A DNA stretch of 64,000 nt from Epinephelus fuscoguttatus (taxonomy: Eukaryota > Chordata > Actinopteri > Perciformes > Serranidae): contig NC_064775.1 of assembly GCF_011397635.1 (NCBI RefSeq), positions 14,955,452 through 15,019,451 of the forward strand. Direction: 5' to 3'. Positions 25,745 through 50,648 of this stretch are shown in pieces (positions within the stretch are counted from its first letter, which is position 1; each line of letters begins with the position of its first letter). The notes below the pieces were generated by a model. That model was not told the DNA's origin. It worked only from the letters and a program-made list of their open reading frames with translations, and did no database searches. A program made the translations under genes and the position numbers.

Positions 25745-26827
25745 TTCAAAATACTGGCATGTGATAAAGCCTATTACAGCCCCAGCAGTAACAAGCAACA
25801 GGAAGCATATGCAGTAAAGTAGGAGGCTATAGCAATATCACTGCTTGTTATGACCAGTGGATCTATGAGCTCTGATAGCCAGTGGCCGAATTAGTGGTAG
25901 AATTAGCCCATACATTTAATAATGCAAGTTGTATTGCAGTATTTCTATCGGTAGCCTATTATAAATACGACAGAAATGTATTTGCATAACTTAATTTTTG
26001 CAGGAACATGCATGTGCGTCCCTTTTTATATTTTCCCCTAAAATAAATAGAAATAAGAGAAAATTATAAATATGTAAAAAGTCAGATAACCTGAATAGTA
26101 GTGAAAAATAAGAATTAAACCAAATGACATTAAAAGAAAAACACATAAAGGTAAGCATAACAATGTGGCTACAGTAAAAATAAACAATATTATGATTATC
26201 TATAGACTGTTTATTGAGTTTGTAGCGTTAACAGGTAGGTAATATAGTAAATGGTGGATTTATATGTAATACGACAACAATTTCAATATCTACAAGTGCC
26301 TAAAATGTTCATTTCCTTTCAGTTTAGATTTTTTTAAACAGAAAAAAACACTTCAAAGCCTCAGCTCGCTGAATATTTTCTTATGAATAATGTGTTGTAA
26401 TTGGGATATTTTATTGCTTATTTTTAAGGCACTGGTACTCTAAAATTCTTAAAATATTTTACTGATAAACTTTGTTTTTTTCAGGTGCCCTTATGCCTAA
26501 GAATGTTAACTATTAATGAATCATCATGTAGATAAAGGGGATTTCTCAGTGTTTCTGCTTTTACGTATTTCCCCATGTTTTTAAATACCCCATATGTCTA
26601 ATAGTTAGTTCAGTATGGGTTATTTTCTTCTCCCTCAGTCTTCTACCCCTCCATTCACTTACTTTGTCCACCGTCCCGGGTTTAAGTCGCTCCAGCAGCT
26701 TGCACAACACCGCTCCATCCTGCAGAGACGTTTGGAGGAAAGCCTCTGGATCCGAGATGCTCTTCTTGGGAGACTCCAGGACCCCCAGTGTGATGAGCCA
26801 CGTTACAGTCTGTTCGGCCGAATTCAT
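10860..26827 (-). CDS. arhgef7: Rho guanine nucleotide exchange factor 7 (beta-PIX/Cool-1), 22 coding exons
   Basis: Exchange factor for Rac1/Cdc42 in the GIT-PIX-PAK complex at focal adhesions and synapses. Exons in coding order: 26827-26663, 25170-25087, 19954-19870, 19642-19518, 19352-19148, 17804-17713, 15986-15892, 15651-15556, 14924-14802, 14707-14569, 14466-14407, 14174-14028, 13758-13672, 13582-13504, 13300-13164, 13071-12844, 12727-12634, 12454-12365, 11991-11833, 11521-11425, 11175-11121, 10982-10860. All have GT-AG borders and sum to 2565 nt (854 aa plus stop). Domains: CH about 1-112 (starts [10 protein letters not shown]), SH3 about 164-222 ([16 protein letters not shown]; binds PAK), DH about 252-425, PH about 450-560, proline-rich linker ([16 protein letters not shown]), GIT-binding region about 685-740, C-terminal coiled coil, and PDZ ligand ending WDETNL. 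The ending and CH sequence favour ARHGEF7 over ARHGEF6. Which teleost paralogue (a or b) cannot be decided. The in-frame upstream ATG at 26881 lies in a CAG/CAA-rich leader and does not match the family start. Confidence 0.96.
17110..17177. repeat. (AC)n microsatellite, 68 bp
   Basis: Perfect AC dinucleotide run in arhgef7 intron 6. Apparent Thr-His or Val-Cys open frames over it are artefacts. Confidence 0.98.
20427..20458. repeat. (CA)n microsatellite
   Basis: 32-bp perfect CA run in arhgef7 intron 2. Confidence 0.95.
20596..20815. mobile_element. MITE-like element in arhgef7 intron 2
   Basis: TTAAAGGTCCAGTGTGTAGG at the left is matched inverted by CTTACACACTGCTCCTTTAA at the right. This 'ggtccagtgtgtagg' element is common in fish genomes (memory). 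It is non-coding and about 220 bases long. Confidence 0.8.
22961..23033 (+). tRNA. tRNA-Arg (anticodon TCG)
   Basis: The 73-base cloverleaf has acceptor arms GACCACG/CGTGGTT, box A TGGCCTAATGGAT, anticodon loop CTTCGGA flanked by TCTGA/TCAGA, and T-arm GGGTTCGAGTCCC. The anticodon TCG reads CGA codons. It lies in intron 2 of arhgef7 on the opposite strand. No intron; the CCA end is not encoded, as usual for nuclear tRNA genes. Confidence 0.95.
23378..23451 (+). tRNA. tRNA-Ile (anticodon AAT), possibly degenerate
   Basis: The 74-base cloverleaf has acceptor arms GGCCAGT/ACTGGCC, anticodon loop CTAATAA and T-arm ATGGG-TTCAATC-CCCAT. The D-stem reads GCTC/GAAC, leaving one C-A mismatch where functional tRNA-Ile has GAGC, so activity is uncertain. 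A flank of the form AATTTCGTAAA-CACA precedes it and also precedes the next tRNA-Ile. Confidence 0.85.
23540..23930 (+). mobile_element. LINE 3'-end fragment (L2/Rex1-like) between the tRNA-Ile genes
   Basis: Conceptual translation with frame breaks gives the C-terminal reverse-transcriptase-region pattern common in fish non-LTR elements: [33 protein letters not shown], and [19 protein letters not shown]. It is 5'-truncated and decayed. Assignment to the L2/Rex1 group is from memory of the protein pattern. Confidence 0.7.
23991..24064 (+). tRNA. tRNA-Ile (anticodon AAT)
   Basis: The 74-base cloverleaf has D-stem GCTC/GAGC fully paired, anticodon loop CTAATAA and T-arm ATGGG-TTCAACC-CCCAT. 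The acceptor stem GGCTGGT/ACTGGCC uses two G-T wobbles. It is very similar to the copy at 23378 and shares its 5' flank, so the two arose by local duplication. Confidence 0.92.
25671..25744. repeat. (GT)n(GA)n compound microsatellite
   Basis: About 48 bases of GT run straight into about 26 bases of GA, in arhgef7 intron 1. Confidence 0.98.
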
Positions 26828-26900
26828 GCCTGAGTCTCTAATGTCATAAAACAACAACAGCAACAGCAGCAACAGCAGCACTCCTCAGTGTCCAGGCTAT
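26828..26900 (-). repeat. CAA/CAG trinucleotide tract in the arhgef7 5' leader
   Basis: The plus strand at about 26850-26881 is an interrupted CAA/CAG run, which reads TTG/CTG on the arhgef7 strand just upstream of the start codon at 26827. Read in frame it gives a Leu run from an ATG at 26881. Family knowledge places the start at MNSAEQ, so the tract is probably 5' UTR. Confidence 0.7.
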
Positions 26901-27402
26901 CCTACTTGTGGACGGTCCAAATGAGACAGGAGGGGTCAGCCCCGCCTTGTTGGAACATAACAGTCAGCGCGCACTGGTTGGATCACACAGGCTGTTGTTT
27001 TAAAATAGAAAAAGAAATAGATGTGGAAGTGAGAAAGGTGGTTCCTTCCTTTAGAAGCTTCCTATTGTCCCGCACTGCTCTCTGTCTCAGCGGATGTTGG
27101 CATCACCTTTGCTTGTGTGCACAACTGTAGCAGCAGCACTGAGTCAAGACAGACGCTGTAATACACCATTTCCTCTCACACTTTGCCAATTAAAAGCATG
27201 TATCTGAGCTCAATTTGTTTTTAACCAGTTGTAGCACCATGATTGCTCCTTTTCATTATCCACATTTTTTTATTTGACATGTTTTGGCAACACAAATGTC
27301 TTAACATGCAGCGACACAGTAAATTGAAACTGAAATTAGAGAAATATAATTCAAATTAATTTCAGTGAAAAGACTGAAAACTATATCGTCAAACCATTAC
27401 GC

Positions 27403-27717
27403 AGCCAACATTTGTATGTGGGGCCAATGTGGGGAATAAATGGGCTGCAAAATGAGCCCTATATGGAACTGTCCACTGGTTCCATATTGGCCCCATGACA
27501 TTTATCAACATCGGTTTACCCAAGTGGGCCATGATATCTGATGAGGCTACCTGGATACAAAGTGGGTATGGGTCTGAAATGGGCATCTTATCCGTAGCCC
27601 ACTTGGGTAAACCCACCCATGTGGGCAATTGGCATGGGGCCAATATGGAACACATGGACAGGGCCCAATTTTCAGCCCATTTACTACCCACATGGGCCCC
27701 ACATACAAATGTAAGCT
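27403..27717. mobile_element. Palindromic MITE-like element between arhgef7 and ptk2b
   Basis: ACATTTGTATGTGGGGCC near 27409-27426 is matched inverted by GGCCCCACATACAAATGT near 27695-27712. Inner pairs (TGGTTCCATATTGGCCCCAT versus ATGGGGCCAATATGGAACAC, and GTTTACCCAAGTGGGC versus GCCCACTTGGGTAAAC) make most of the element a hairpin. Open frames on both strands are its by-product. Confidence 0.85.
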
Positions 27718-27719
27718 GA

Positions 27720-30187
27720 GTAGTTGCTGTCAAGTTATGCATGTCCAGGAGGGTACAGTAAATATCTACTACTACTTTTTAACATTTGTATTTATCTATT
27801 TGTATTTATTTTGTCTAATATACACTGTCGCGCTTCACAGACAAAGTTCCTGACGGAAAAATGAAGTTCTTTGAATTAAGCTGAATTGAACTGAACACTA
27901 TTTAGTTACAGAAGAAGGCTTAAATAAGGAAATTTAATATGTACTATTATCATACCATCTACAAAATTATTGCAAAATAAATTATATATTATTCATGGCG
28001 CCATACTGTATTCCTTTATATATGTATTTTGTCGGTCACTGAGTTTTAAGTGATGTAAATCTGTTCTGTTTTTAAGTTTACTTTTACTTTTTACTTTTGT
28101 TTTGAGTTTACTTTTTTAAAATGACAGAGGGAAAACCCACCGAATTTTAATGGGAAATAATAAGGAAAATGTGTGTGATACGTATCATTTCAGAAATGCA
28201 GCACTTTAATTTTTGATGTCAGTCATTTTTGCACTTTTACTTTGAAGACAACCCCATCTAACTTCCGCTTCATCCATTGCTGTCACTGATGAGTTTGACG
28301 CAGCGCAGCACAGGACCGTCCCATTGATGACTAACAGCTTAATTAAACCACACTGCGAAGACGGCCGACCGGCCTCATCTGATAAAGTCAGAGATTAAAA
28401 TAGATGATTAAATTCCCATATGGCTGTAAATGAAATGTACCAGTGTTTCCCTTTCCGGCAGGCTACTCTGTTTTTCCAGAGATATGCTGGACAGATGAAC
28501 TCAAAAATGAATGATGTATCCGATGTATCCACACGGTGATGTAACACTCAAAATACTGTCGTCACATTTAGTCTCAGTATTGTTTACAATTAAGTCTTAA
28601 ATTGTACAACTGCTGCGATTTGATGGAAGAAGCCAATTAATTAAAATATTCTTAATTAAATCAAGCGTCTACTCGATAACAGAATAATGAAGAGTGCCTC
28701 ATTATTGTTGAGAACATGTCAGCCGTGGGTCTAATTTGTGTTAATGCACTGATTTATTCAACGAACCGTAACTTGCGTGTTAAGTCGATTTCTTCCAATG
28801 ACTGCAGGGGGGTGACATTATTAATTCATTGACTCAAAGCCTTTTATCAAGCGTGTCAAAATGGACTGTGGCGCCCTCTGTCGGACAGTTTAGGTTTCAC
28901 TTCACATTAGGTTGTCAATGAATTAATAACCTTATGTCAGTGACATATCCTGCAACATTTTACTCAAGCAAAGACACTGGACACTCTTAAAGGATTACTC
29001 CCTGCCAGAAAACATGTCGTCATAAGAAAATATAGTGAATAAAAAGTGCAATGATGTATGAAAATGCATTACTTTTGGACACAAACTCCCTATAAACCAT
29101 GGATTATTGAAATTATGTAGTGATATTTAAGAGAGGTCTATCAGCTCCATGCAAAACTTTATTTTTTATTTTACTTTATTTTCTCTGACAAGAAACAAAG
29201 ATAAAGAGAAGAAAATTTGCCCTTGAAATTAGGCAAATGTAACCCCAAAACAAGATTATAAAGTAGCAGAACACTGCTTTTAATTGAGTTCAGGAACTGT
29301 AACTAACACAGCAACTAATTTAATAGTTCTAATGCAAAAATTTTGTTAGTAATTCTCATCATGCACCATGCTCTTTGGGCTTTCTGCACCCCCTTTGTCT
29401 TCACCCTGTCAAATTAATGCTTTATAAGTACAGTTTCAGCTCGGGCTGGGTTCATGGCAAAATAGGTTGGGTCTTGAGTGTGAAAAATATAATGCACTTC
29501 GCATAACAGGATGTCACACTAAGTACTGATACGTGGAACAGTGTCACTTGAAAGTGTAAAGACTGTCAGTAACAGGAATGAAGACGTACTTCATGATATC
29601 TGTCTCTCCTCTCTATAACTGTCTGATACAAGAATACATTTGCACTGATTAAACATTCAGACAGGTGAGTTCCCATCTATGTGTCTGCATTATCCTACAA
29701 ATACTATCACCATGAAAGTAAGACAGTAAGTAGTATCAAACTGATTCAAAAGAAGAAACAAACTGCTTTCTGAAAATAACAAAGGCTGCACTTTTCCTGA
29801 CATTTGTTTCTGTTGTGACACACGGTCATATTCTTTCTGCATCTGTGACCCAAATCTCACTCACACGCTTAAAGAGAGGCGCCTGTCTCTGCCTCAGAGT
29901 CAGCCAAGGCAGAAAAAAACCACTGAGGCTGAATCTGAAAGAACAGAAAGAATTTTCCACCAACAGCCTCATGGTCACCACACTGTATGCCTCACTGCAT
30001 GTGAACAGCTTCAGTCAGGCTGCAGCTTTGCATAGATGCTTTTCATCTTTTATCTAATAATAGAATAATGTTCAAAATAACAAGCATTTGATTAGACCCC
30101 CAAATGACTCTAAAATAATATTTACCATGGCTGTTTAGGTTAAACCCACCCCCCAGTAACAGTAGTTAAATGTTTTTTATTTTTATT
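27720..30187. other. Divergent intergenic region between arhgef7 and ptk2b
   Basis: AT-rich with no coding signal. It should contain the upstream region of ptk2b and possibly shared regulation, but I can point to no specific element. Confidence 0.5.
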
Positions 30188-30912
30188 TTTGAAGTGGGGT
30201 TGTATGAGGTACCTACAGTATCATCAGCAGCTTGCCCCAACTTTGGAGAAGCAGACAGGAGTACTGCCATAGAAGCTCAGCAATGTATGGGGGCAGTAGC
30301 AAAACCCATTTTAGCCACTTAAAAAAGTCCCACCTGGAATAATCAGTATCAGTTCAAGTGTATGCTATATTTAGAATATTTTCACCACTTTACTTAGCCA
30401 TCAGACGGCCCACTGACAAAGTTGTTATATTGCTCTCTTCAAAGCCACCAGACTCCATTGACAAAAATGAGTAATTTTGCCTCACTGAACACAGGAGCTG
30501 CTGGTCTACCACTGCCTGGATTGGTAGTTTGTTTGTGTTATTGGGTGACTTTGGTGTCAAAATCACACAGTAACACCAAAAAGGAGGCAGCAGTGGACCA
30601 GCAGCTCCTGTGTTCAGCGAGGTTAAATTACCGTTTTTGTCAGTGGAGTCTGGTGGCTTTGAAGAGAGCATAGGTAAGTTTCACTTTCAGTTTAGTTCCC
30701 TGTCAAAAAGGGGTGAGGTAAAGCAGTGGAAATATTCTAAATATAGCGCACTCTTAAACTGATACTGATATTTTTAGGTGGCAAAAAATATGTTTTGCTT
30801 CTGCCCCCATCCACAGCTGTACATTGCTTAGCTTCAGTGGTGGTATTCTTGTCTGCCTCTCCAAATCCAGGGTGCATTGACCATCATCTACCTCATAAAA
30901 CCCTACTTCAAA
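30188..30912. mobile_element. 725-bp foldback element between arhgef7 and ptk2b
   Basis: Arms of roughly 320 bases: TTTGAAGTGGGGTTGTATGA at 30188 mirrors the CATAAAACCCTACTTCAAA end at 30912. CAAAGCCACCAGACTCCATT near 30440 mirrors TGGAGTCTGGTGGCTTTGAA near 30645. ACACAGGAGCTGCTGG mirrors CCAGCAGCTCCTGTGT. The short loop is about 30515-30595. Non-coding; family unknown to me. Confidence 0.88.
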
Positions 30913-31848
30913 AAAATCAATCCAATAGTCGTGGAAACTTTTTACTCAAAACCCAAAATGTCAGCCTCAGGGTGGCACTAGAGAAAAAGTAAGAGGATTG
31001 GCAAAATGAGTTGGAGTCACCCTCTGAGGACCATGAATGTCTGAACCACATGTACATGGCATAGTGTGGTTACAAACTTCTAAATGATCAACACATTGTG
31101 CTTGTTTTACTTGAAATAGTTGATAAGGATATTGTACAAAATATGTCCCTTCAGGCCCAGATCCCCAGTATTTACCTGTACTGTGCTTTAGCTCATCAAA
31201 ACTTTTAGCTCAGTAAGTGAGTGCACTGTAGGCTGTGCCTCTTTTGCTCAGTTAGGGGTGGGTTGTGGTTTGGTGCTGGACTGTGCCATTGCATGTGAGA
31301 CATGGGGTGACATGGCGGTTTCATCAGTCCTGTCAGTTTTTCTGTTTGCTGCTCTTCAACTTCCTTATTTGCCCGTGAGCACCGTTTCCTCTTTCGCTTA
31401 CCGCGATTCTTCACCAGGCACAGCTTCGGAGAAGTCTGCTTTGCTAATCTGACAAAAAAGACCAAATCTACACTTTAAAAAGTAACATGAATACAGTTAG
31501 TTGCTGGCACTGGCTTGTATTCACTTCTTGGGACTGATAATATAAATTTCTGGTGGTGAGCCGTGGAGCTTGTGCAAGACTGGTGAGTACAGAGAGATCA
31601 CAGCAGAAGCTGAACCATTTACTGAGGCATGAATGTTCTTCAAATCCAACTGCATGATCATATAATAATTGTTGTATCCATCTCCTGTCTGTCTCCAGCT
31701 TCAATGCATCTCCTCGTGTGTGTTTAATGAGACCGTATGAGAGTGACGGAAGAGAGTGACATATTGGTGAGCCAGCAATGTATGTCTATAAGCAGTAGCA
31801 TACACGCTGTGTGTGTCTGGGTGTGTATGTGTTGAGTGTGTGTGTGTG

Positions 31849-45920
<14,072 letters not shown>

Positions 45921-46046
45921 AATCCCCTGTTGATCAAATGGACTTTAAAAAAAGGACATGAAATTTGGGTCGAATTATAAGCGGATGAGTTACTGTTTTC
46001 ATGCCAATGACAAGATGTGATAATATATTTGTTTTTTCTCCTAAAA

Positions 46047-46052
46047 AATAAA
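46047..46052 (+). terminator. ptk2b: ptk2b poly(A) signal, proximal (copy 1)
   Basis: AATAAA lies 127 bases after the ptk2b stop. It has an exact counterpart at 48478-48483 in copy 2. A more distal AATAAA lies at 46942-46947, just outside the TIR element. The proximal one precedes the element and is probably the ancestral signal. Confidence 0.55.
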
Positions 46053-46068
46053 ATCATGTTAACTTGAA

Positions 46069-46884
46069 GGGGACCTATTATGCTTTTCCTTATTTTCTGT
46101 GAAATATATATAATGTTACAATATCGAATGTTTATATTAAACATGGCCAAAGTTTCAAAGAATGAGGTAAATGAGCTTTCTCAATACGTTTTTTTTTTTT
46201 TTTTTTTTTTAGAAAATTTGGCTACAAGCTGATGTCAAATCGTGACAGATTTCTTTTTGGTCATCTGCTCCAGGCATGCTATTGCGAGCGTGTAAATCAC
46301 ATACACTGCTACATGTGAATGCCAGGGAAATGTAATAGTTTTTGCAGATGCTGTTAATTTTCCCTGATTTCAGATCACATTCCCGCTGGAGCATGTCCGG
46401 TTTGTGGATATAGAAGCTTTAATTGGTGATTTTTGGAGAGTGCTGCTGTACTCCATTCCCCCAGCTGTAAGTACACCGCTACATGTAGCTACATGCTAAC
46501 GTCAGGGAAACATGTAATCTTGGTTCCTAATGTTCTTAATTTCTCCCTGATATTGGATTATATTTCTGCCGTAACATGTCCAGTTGTGAAGATTTTGGTT
46601 TACAAGATTTTATTGGTGATTTTTCACAGTGAAAAGTGCCGCTATTCTCAATTACAGTCGTTCTCCGGCTTCAAAGACAGTGCAGAGCCACCGAGATATG
46701 GAAGACCCAGAAACGTGGACCAGTCAGAGCAGACTGGGCTTGGTCAGGAGGAGGCCCTAAAAAGGAGTGTTTCAGACAGGGGGTGAATACAGGTGTTCCA
46801 GTACAGACAATATGGGGGAAAAAAGAGCTTTTTGGACATTAAAGCATATAAAGACAAACCTAAAAGTGAGCATAATAGGTCCCC
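46069..46884. mobile_element. TIR element in the ptk2b 3' flank, copy 1
   Basis: GGGGACCTATTATGC at 46069-46083 is matched inverted at 46870-46884. The interior is non-coding, with two diverged direct repeats of roughly 150-190 bases (each with GCTACATGT, CAGGGAAA and ATTGGTGATTTTT). It looks like a non-autonomous DNA transposon; I cannot name the superfamily and see no clear target-site duplication. Open frames inside it are not genes. Confidence 0.7.
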
Positions 46885-47767
46885 TTTGTAATGAGCACGC
46901 CTTGAAGCTGAACAAATCAAACTACCACATTGTATCAAAGCAATAAAGTTTATATATATTTTCCTTTTTTTAAAAAAAAATCTGTTTACTATTAAAGACA
47001 TTCTGCACTTTTGTGTTCTTTTGTGTCGTAAGACAAGAAATACTTTGAACAGGTCATGACTGCTTTTTCTGCACACAGTACGATTTAATTGTAGGTGAGA
47101 CTTCTGTTCTTGCACCTTCAATAATGAGCTTGAACATAAGAGAAAACATTTCCAGTAGCTACACGAACATGATGTGAGTGCTGGGAATGATGTGCCCACA
47201 GTTGCATCAATACCATGATCATGTTCTGGCAAAATCTGAGCTGAAGGTAGGTTTAAAAGTTGTGTTGATATCAGGGTGAGTCTGTTCATATGTATAAGGT
47301 GGGAGTCTCTCAGATGTATACATTTTTATAGTGGTACCAGTTACAGTACCTGGAATTCAGTTGTGGTACCCAAGTATACCCTTTTCAGTTCCTTACTTTC
47401 TCTGCTCTTTGATACTGAAATTTGGCACTGATAGATTTAACGTGAATTGGTACTTGGTAGTACCGATGTAATTTGGTTGGTGCCCTTAAAAGTACCAAGT
47501 TTGGTACCTAAACATCTAATCATGGAGTGGCCAAAAAACTGAAAAGAGCTTATGCTCTGGGGCGTTTATATCTATTTACTAAATGTAATTGCAACCTGAT
47601 CATTACATTTTTATTTGTCTTGTGTAAAGGTCAAATTTTTGTACATGTCTGTAGGTCTTAAACAAATACCCCAGTAAACTGAGAAATGGTAATCTCTTCC
47701 TTCTCCATCTCCTGCCCTCCTTCACTCTATCCTCCCTACTCTCTCCTGTTGTCTCATCCACCCTCAG

Positions 47768-48351
47768 ACGGTTGGTATCACTCTCCGTAGCCTGATCCAA
47801 AGTGTTGACGAGATCCTGCCCTCTCTGCACAGCTCCATTACAACAGAGGTAGGCCTCACTTCTCTCTCTTTGCATGAGCTATTGTCTGTCTTCTTTATTT
47901 GTGACAGTGGACATAAATGCAGTCAATAGATATACTGTGGTTACTTAATTGGATATGGTACCTGCTAGTTCAAAGTTAAATGCTGAAATTTTCAAATCCA
48001 GTATCCTGCTCAGCTGAAGTTACTTACCAAAAAGAATTTCTTAATAACCTGGATAAACTGAACTTAAACCACACTGCTTAATGTGATCCTCGCTCCTCTC
48101 TGCCTCAGATCGAGGGCACTAAGAAATTGCTAAACAAGGATTTAGGGGAGTTGATCAACAAGATGCGACTGGCCCAGCAGAACTCCGTAACGTCGCTGAA
48201 GGAGGAATGTCAGCGGCAGATGCTGGCGGCCGCCCACACCCTGGCACTGGATTCCAAAAACCTGTTGGACGCTGTGGACCAGGCTCGAGTCAGGGCCAAC
48301 CTGGCCAAGCCCAAACCTGCCTCACAAGAAGCAGAGGATCCTGGGGAATAA
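47768..48351 (+). CDS. ptk2b: Duplicated ptk2b terminal FAT exons (copy 2)
   Basis: Exons 47768-47848 (27 codons) and 48109-48351 (80 codons plus stop) repeat the last two ptk2b exons with intact splice sites (CCCTCAG acceptor, GAG-GTAGGC donor, TGCCTCAG acceptor). They encode the same C-terminal FAT residues, including KLLNKDLGELINKMRLAQQN and the ending EDPGE. All junctions are phase 0, so exon 44685-44819 could splice to either pair with the same protein result. Copy 1 has its own stop and poly(A) signals upstream, so use of copy 2 would need read-through of those signals. No promoter or start for an independent gene is visible. Confidence 0.85.
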
Positions 48352-48499
48352 AATCCCCTGTTGATCAAATGGACTTTAAAAAAAGGACATGAAATTTGGG
48401 TCGAATTATAAGCGGATGAGTTACTGTTTTCATGCCAATGACAAGATGTGATAATATATTTGTTTTTTCTCCTAAAAAATAAAATCATGTTAACTTGAA

Positions 48500-49317
48500 G
48501 TGGACCTATTATGCTTTTCCTTATTTTCTGTGAAATATATATAATGTTACAATATCGAATGTTTATATTAAACATGGCCAAAGTTTCAAAGAATGAGGTA
48601 AATGAGCTTTCTCAATACGTTTTTTTTTTTTTTTTTTTTTAGAAAATTTGGCTACAAGCTGATGTCAAATCATGACAGATTTCTTTTTGGTCATCTGCTC
48701 CAGGCATGCTATTGCGAGCGTTTAAATCACATACACTGCTACATGTGAATGCCAGGGAAATGTAATAGTTTTTGCAGATGCTGTTAATTTTCCCTGATTT
48801 CAGATCACATTCCCGCTGGAGCATGTCCGGTTTGTGGATATAGAAGCTTTAATTGGTGATTTTTCACAGTGGAGAGTGCTGCTGTACTCCATTCCCCCAG
48901 CTGTAAGTACACCGCTACATGTAGCTACATGCTAACGTCAGGGAAACATGTAATCTTGGTTCCTAATGTTCTTAATTTCTCCCTGATATTGGATTATATT
49001 TCTGCCGTAACATGTCCAGTTGTGAAGATTTTGGTTTACAAGATTTTATTGGTGATTTTTCACAGTGAAAAGTGCCGCTATTCTCAATTACAGTCGTTCT
49101 CCGGCTTCAAAGACAGTGCAGAGCCACCGAGATATGGAAGACCCAGAAACGTGGACCAGTCAGAGCAGACTGGGCTTGGTCAGGAGGAGGCCCTAAAAAG
49201 GAGTGTTTCAGACAGGGGTGAATACAGGTGTTCCAGTACAGACAATATGGGGAAAAAGAGCTTTTTGGACATTAAAGCATATAAAGACAAACCTAAAAGT
49301 GAGCATAATAGGTCCCC
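48500..49317. mobile_element. TIR element, copy 2
   Basis: Same element as at 46069-46884, carried along by the tandem duplication. Its left terminus has one substitution (GTGGACC for GGGGACC). Confidence 0.7.
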
Positions 49318-49753
49318 TTTGTAATGAGCACGCCTTGAAGCTGAACAAATCAAACTACCACATTGTATCAAAGCAATAAAGTTTATATATATATTATCCT
49401 TTTTTAAAAAAAATCTTTTTACTATTAAAGACATTCTGCACTTTTGTGTTCTTTTGTGTCATAAGACAAGAAATACTTTGAACAGGTCATGACTGCTTTT
49501 TCTGCACACAGTACGATTTAATTGTAGGTGAGACTTCTGTTCTTGCACCTTCAATAATGAGCTTGAACATAAGAGAAAACATTTCCAGTAGCTACACGAA
49601 CATGATGTGAGTGCTGGGAATGATGTGCCCACAGTTGCATCAATACCATGATCATGTTCTGGCAAAATCTGAGCCGAAGGTAGGTTTAAAAGTTGTGTTG
49701 ATATCAGGGTGAGTCTGTTCATATGTATAAGGTGGGAGTCTCTCAGATGTATA

Positions 49754-50309
49754 GAGTCATCAGACAGGTTCCTCATGTTCTCCTTTGCCTCTGGTGAAAG
49801 CACAATATAATGCAAATTACAGCCTTTAGCTTGACATACCATCCTTGTTGCAGGTTTCAACAGGGGCTGTGAGACCACAAAATGTCAAAGTGCCGGTGAT
49901 GTAGACTCCACTGCAGCTGTTACAGGGCCATATATACAGTACATGGTTATATAATGCGGTTATCAAATAATCTGTTACATAACATGATTTTCTTTTTAAC
50001 ATAAGTAGCCCCAAGCACACCCAAAATGTTACTGTATGTAAAAACCTTAGATTCAGCACCTACCTAACACAACACACCAAGACAAATCAAAGGACTACTT
50101 CATTAAACACTCATATACTAGTAGTCGAGCAATGGCTGCTGCTGATGTACGGCAGCGCCACTTGGACAAACCACATACAGAACTGCAGTAGAGTGGAATA
50201 CTAGAAGCAGTAATAATAATAATGGTAGTTTGTGAAGTTTATTTATGATTATGTGATTATTCATTTGTTAATGATTAATTTGGACGGTGGTGCATGGTCG
50301 CCTGTGTGG
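49754..50309. other. Sequence after the ptk2b duplication, no supported feature
   Basis: Unique-looking sequence directly after copy 2 ends. The minus-strand frames here have no family resemblance. Confidence 0.5.
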
Positions 50310-50636
50310 GTCCATGTCATTGGATCGACAGGCCATTGGTTCGACATCCCATTAGTCTGACTTTCCGTGGTGCTGAACGGCTCGCGGCGGGCATATGGTG
50401 CGCCGCGACCGGCTTGAGGCAGAGCAGGCTCACGGCTTATGTGTTTGTCACTTTCTTTTTCATTTTAACCCACACCATGATCTTTTCCTGACCCTGAACA
50501 AGTGGTTTTTGTGCCTAAACCTAACCAGACCTTAACCACAGGGCATCATGATGATTTTGGAACGGACTTTGGAACAATGAGTTTAATATGGTCGGAACAA
50601 TGGGATGTCGAACCAATGGGCTGTCGAACCAATGGG
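50310..50636. mobile_element. Short palindromic element
   Basis: CCATTGGTTCGACATCCCATT near 50331 is matched inverted by AATGGGATGTCGAACCAATGG near 50597. A second pair (ATTGGATCGACAGGCC / GGGCTGTCGAACCAATGG) lies outside or next to it. Interior non-coding with TAACC-rich stretches. Typical fish MITE. Confidence 0.75.
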
Positions 50637-50648
50637 CAGTTCCCGCCT

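Larger units (their letters stand above)
47328..49753 (+). repeat. Tandem duplication, copy 2
   Basis: Second copy of 44897-47320. Divergence is low, roughly one percent by eye. The left edge lies at the shared string ATAGTGG and the right edge after CAGATGTATA, where the copies part into unrelated sequence. Both copies include the TIR element, so that element inserted before the duplication. A true recent tandem duplication and an assembly artefact (collapsed haplotypes laid end to end) would look alike here. Confidence 0.95.

Noticed and set aside
10860-26827. ARHGEF6 (alpha-PIX)
   Set aside because: The CH-domain start [20 protein letters not shown] and the ending WDETNL match beta-PIX as I remember it.
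46433-46786. Open frame beginning MESAAVLHSPSC and its longer version at 48869-49324
   Set aside because: It lies inside the TIR element and spans its direct repeats; the length differs between copies only through indels.
47768-48351. A separate gene downstream of ptk2b
   Set aside because: It is only the last two exons of ptk2b repeated; there is no start codon, promoter or kinase part.
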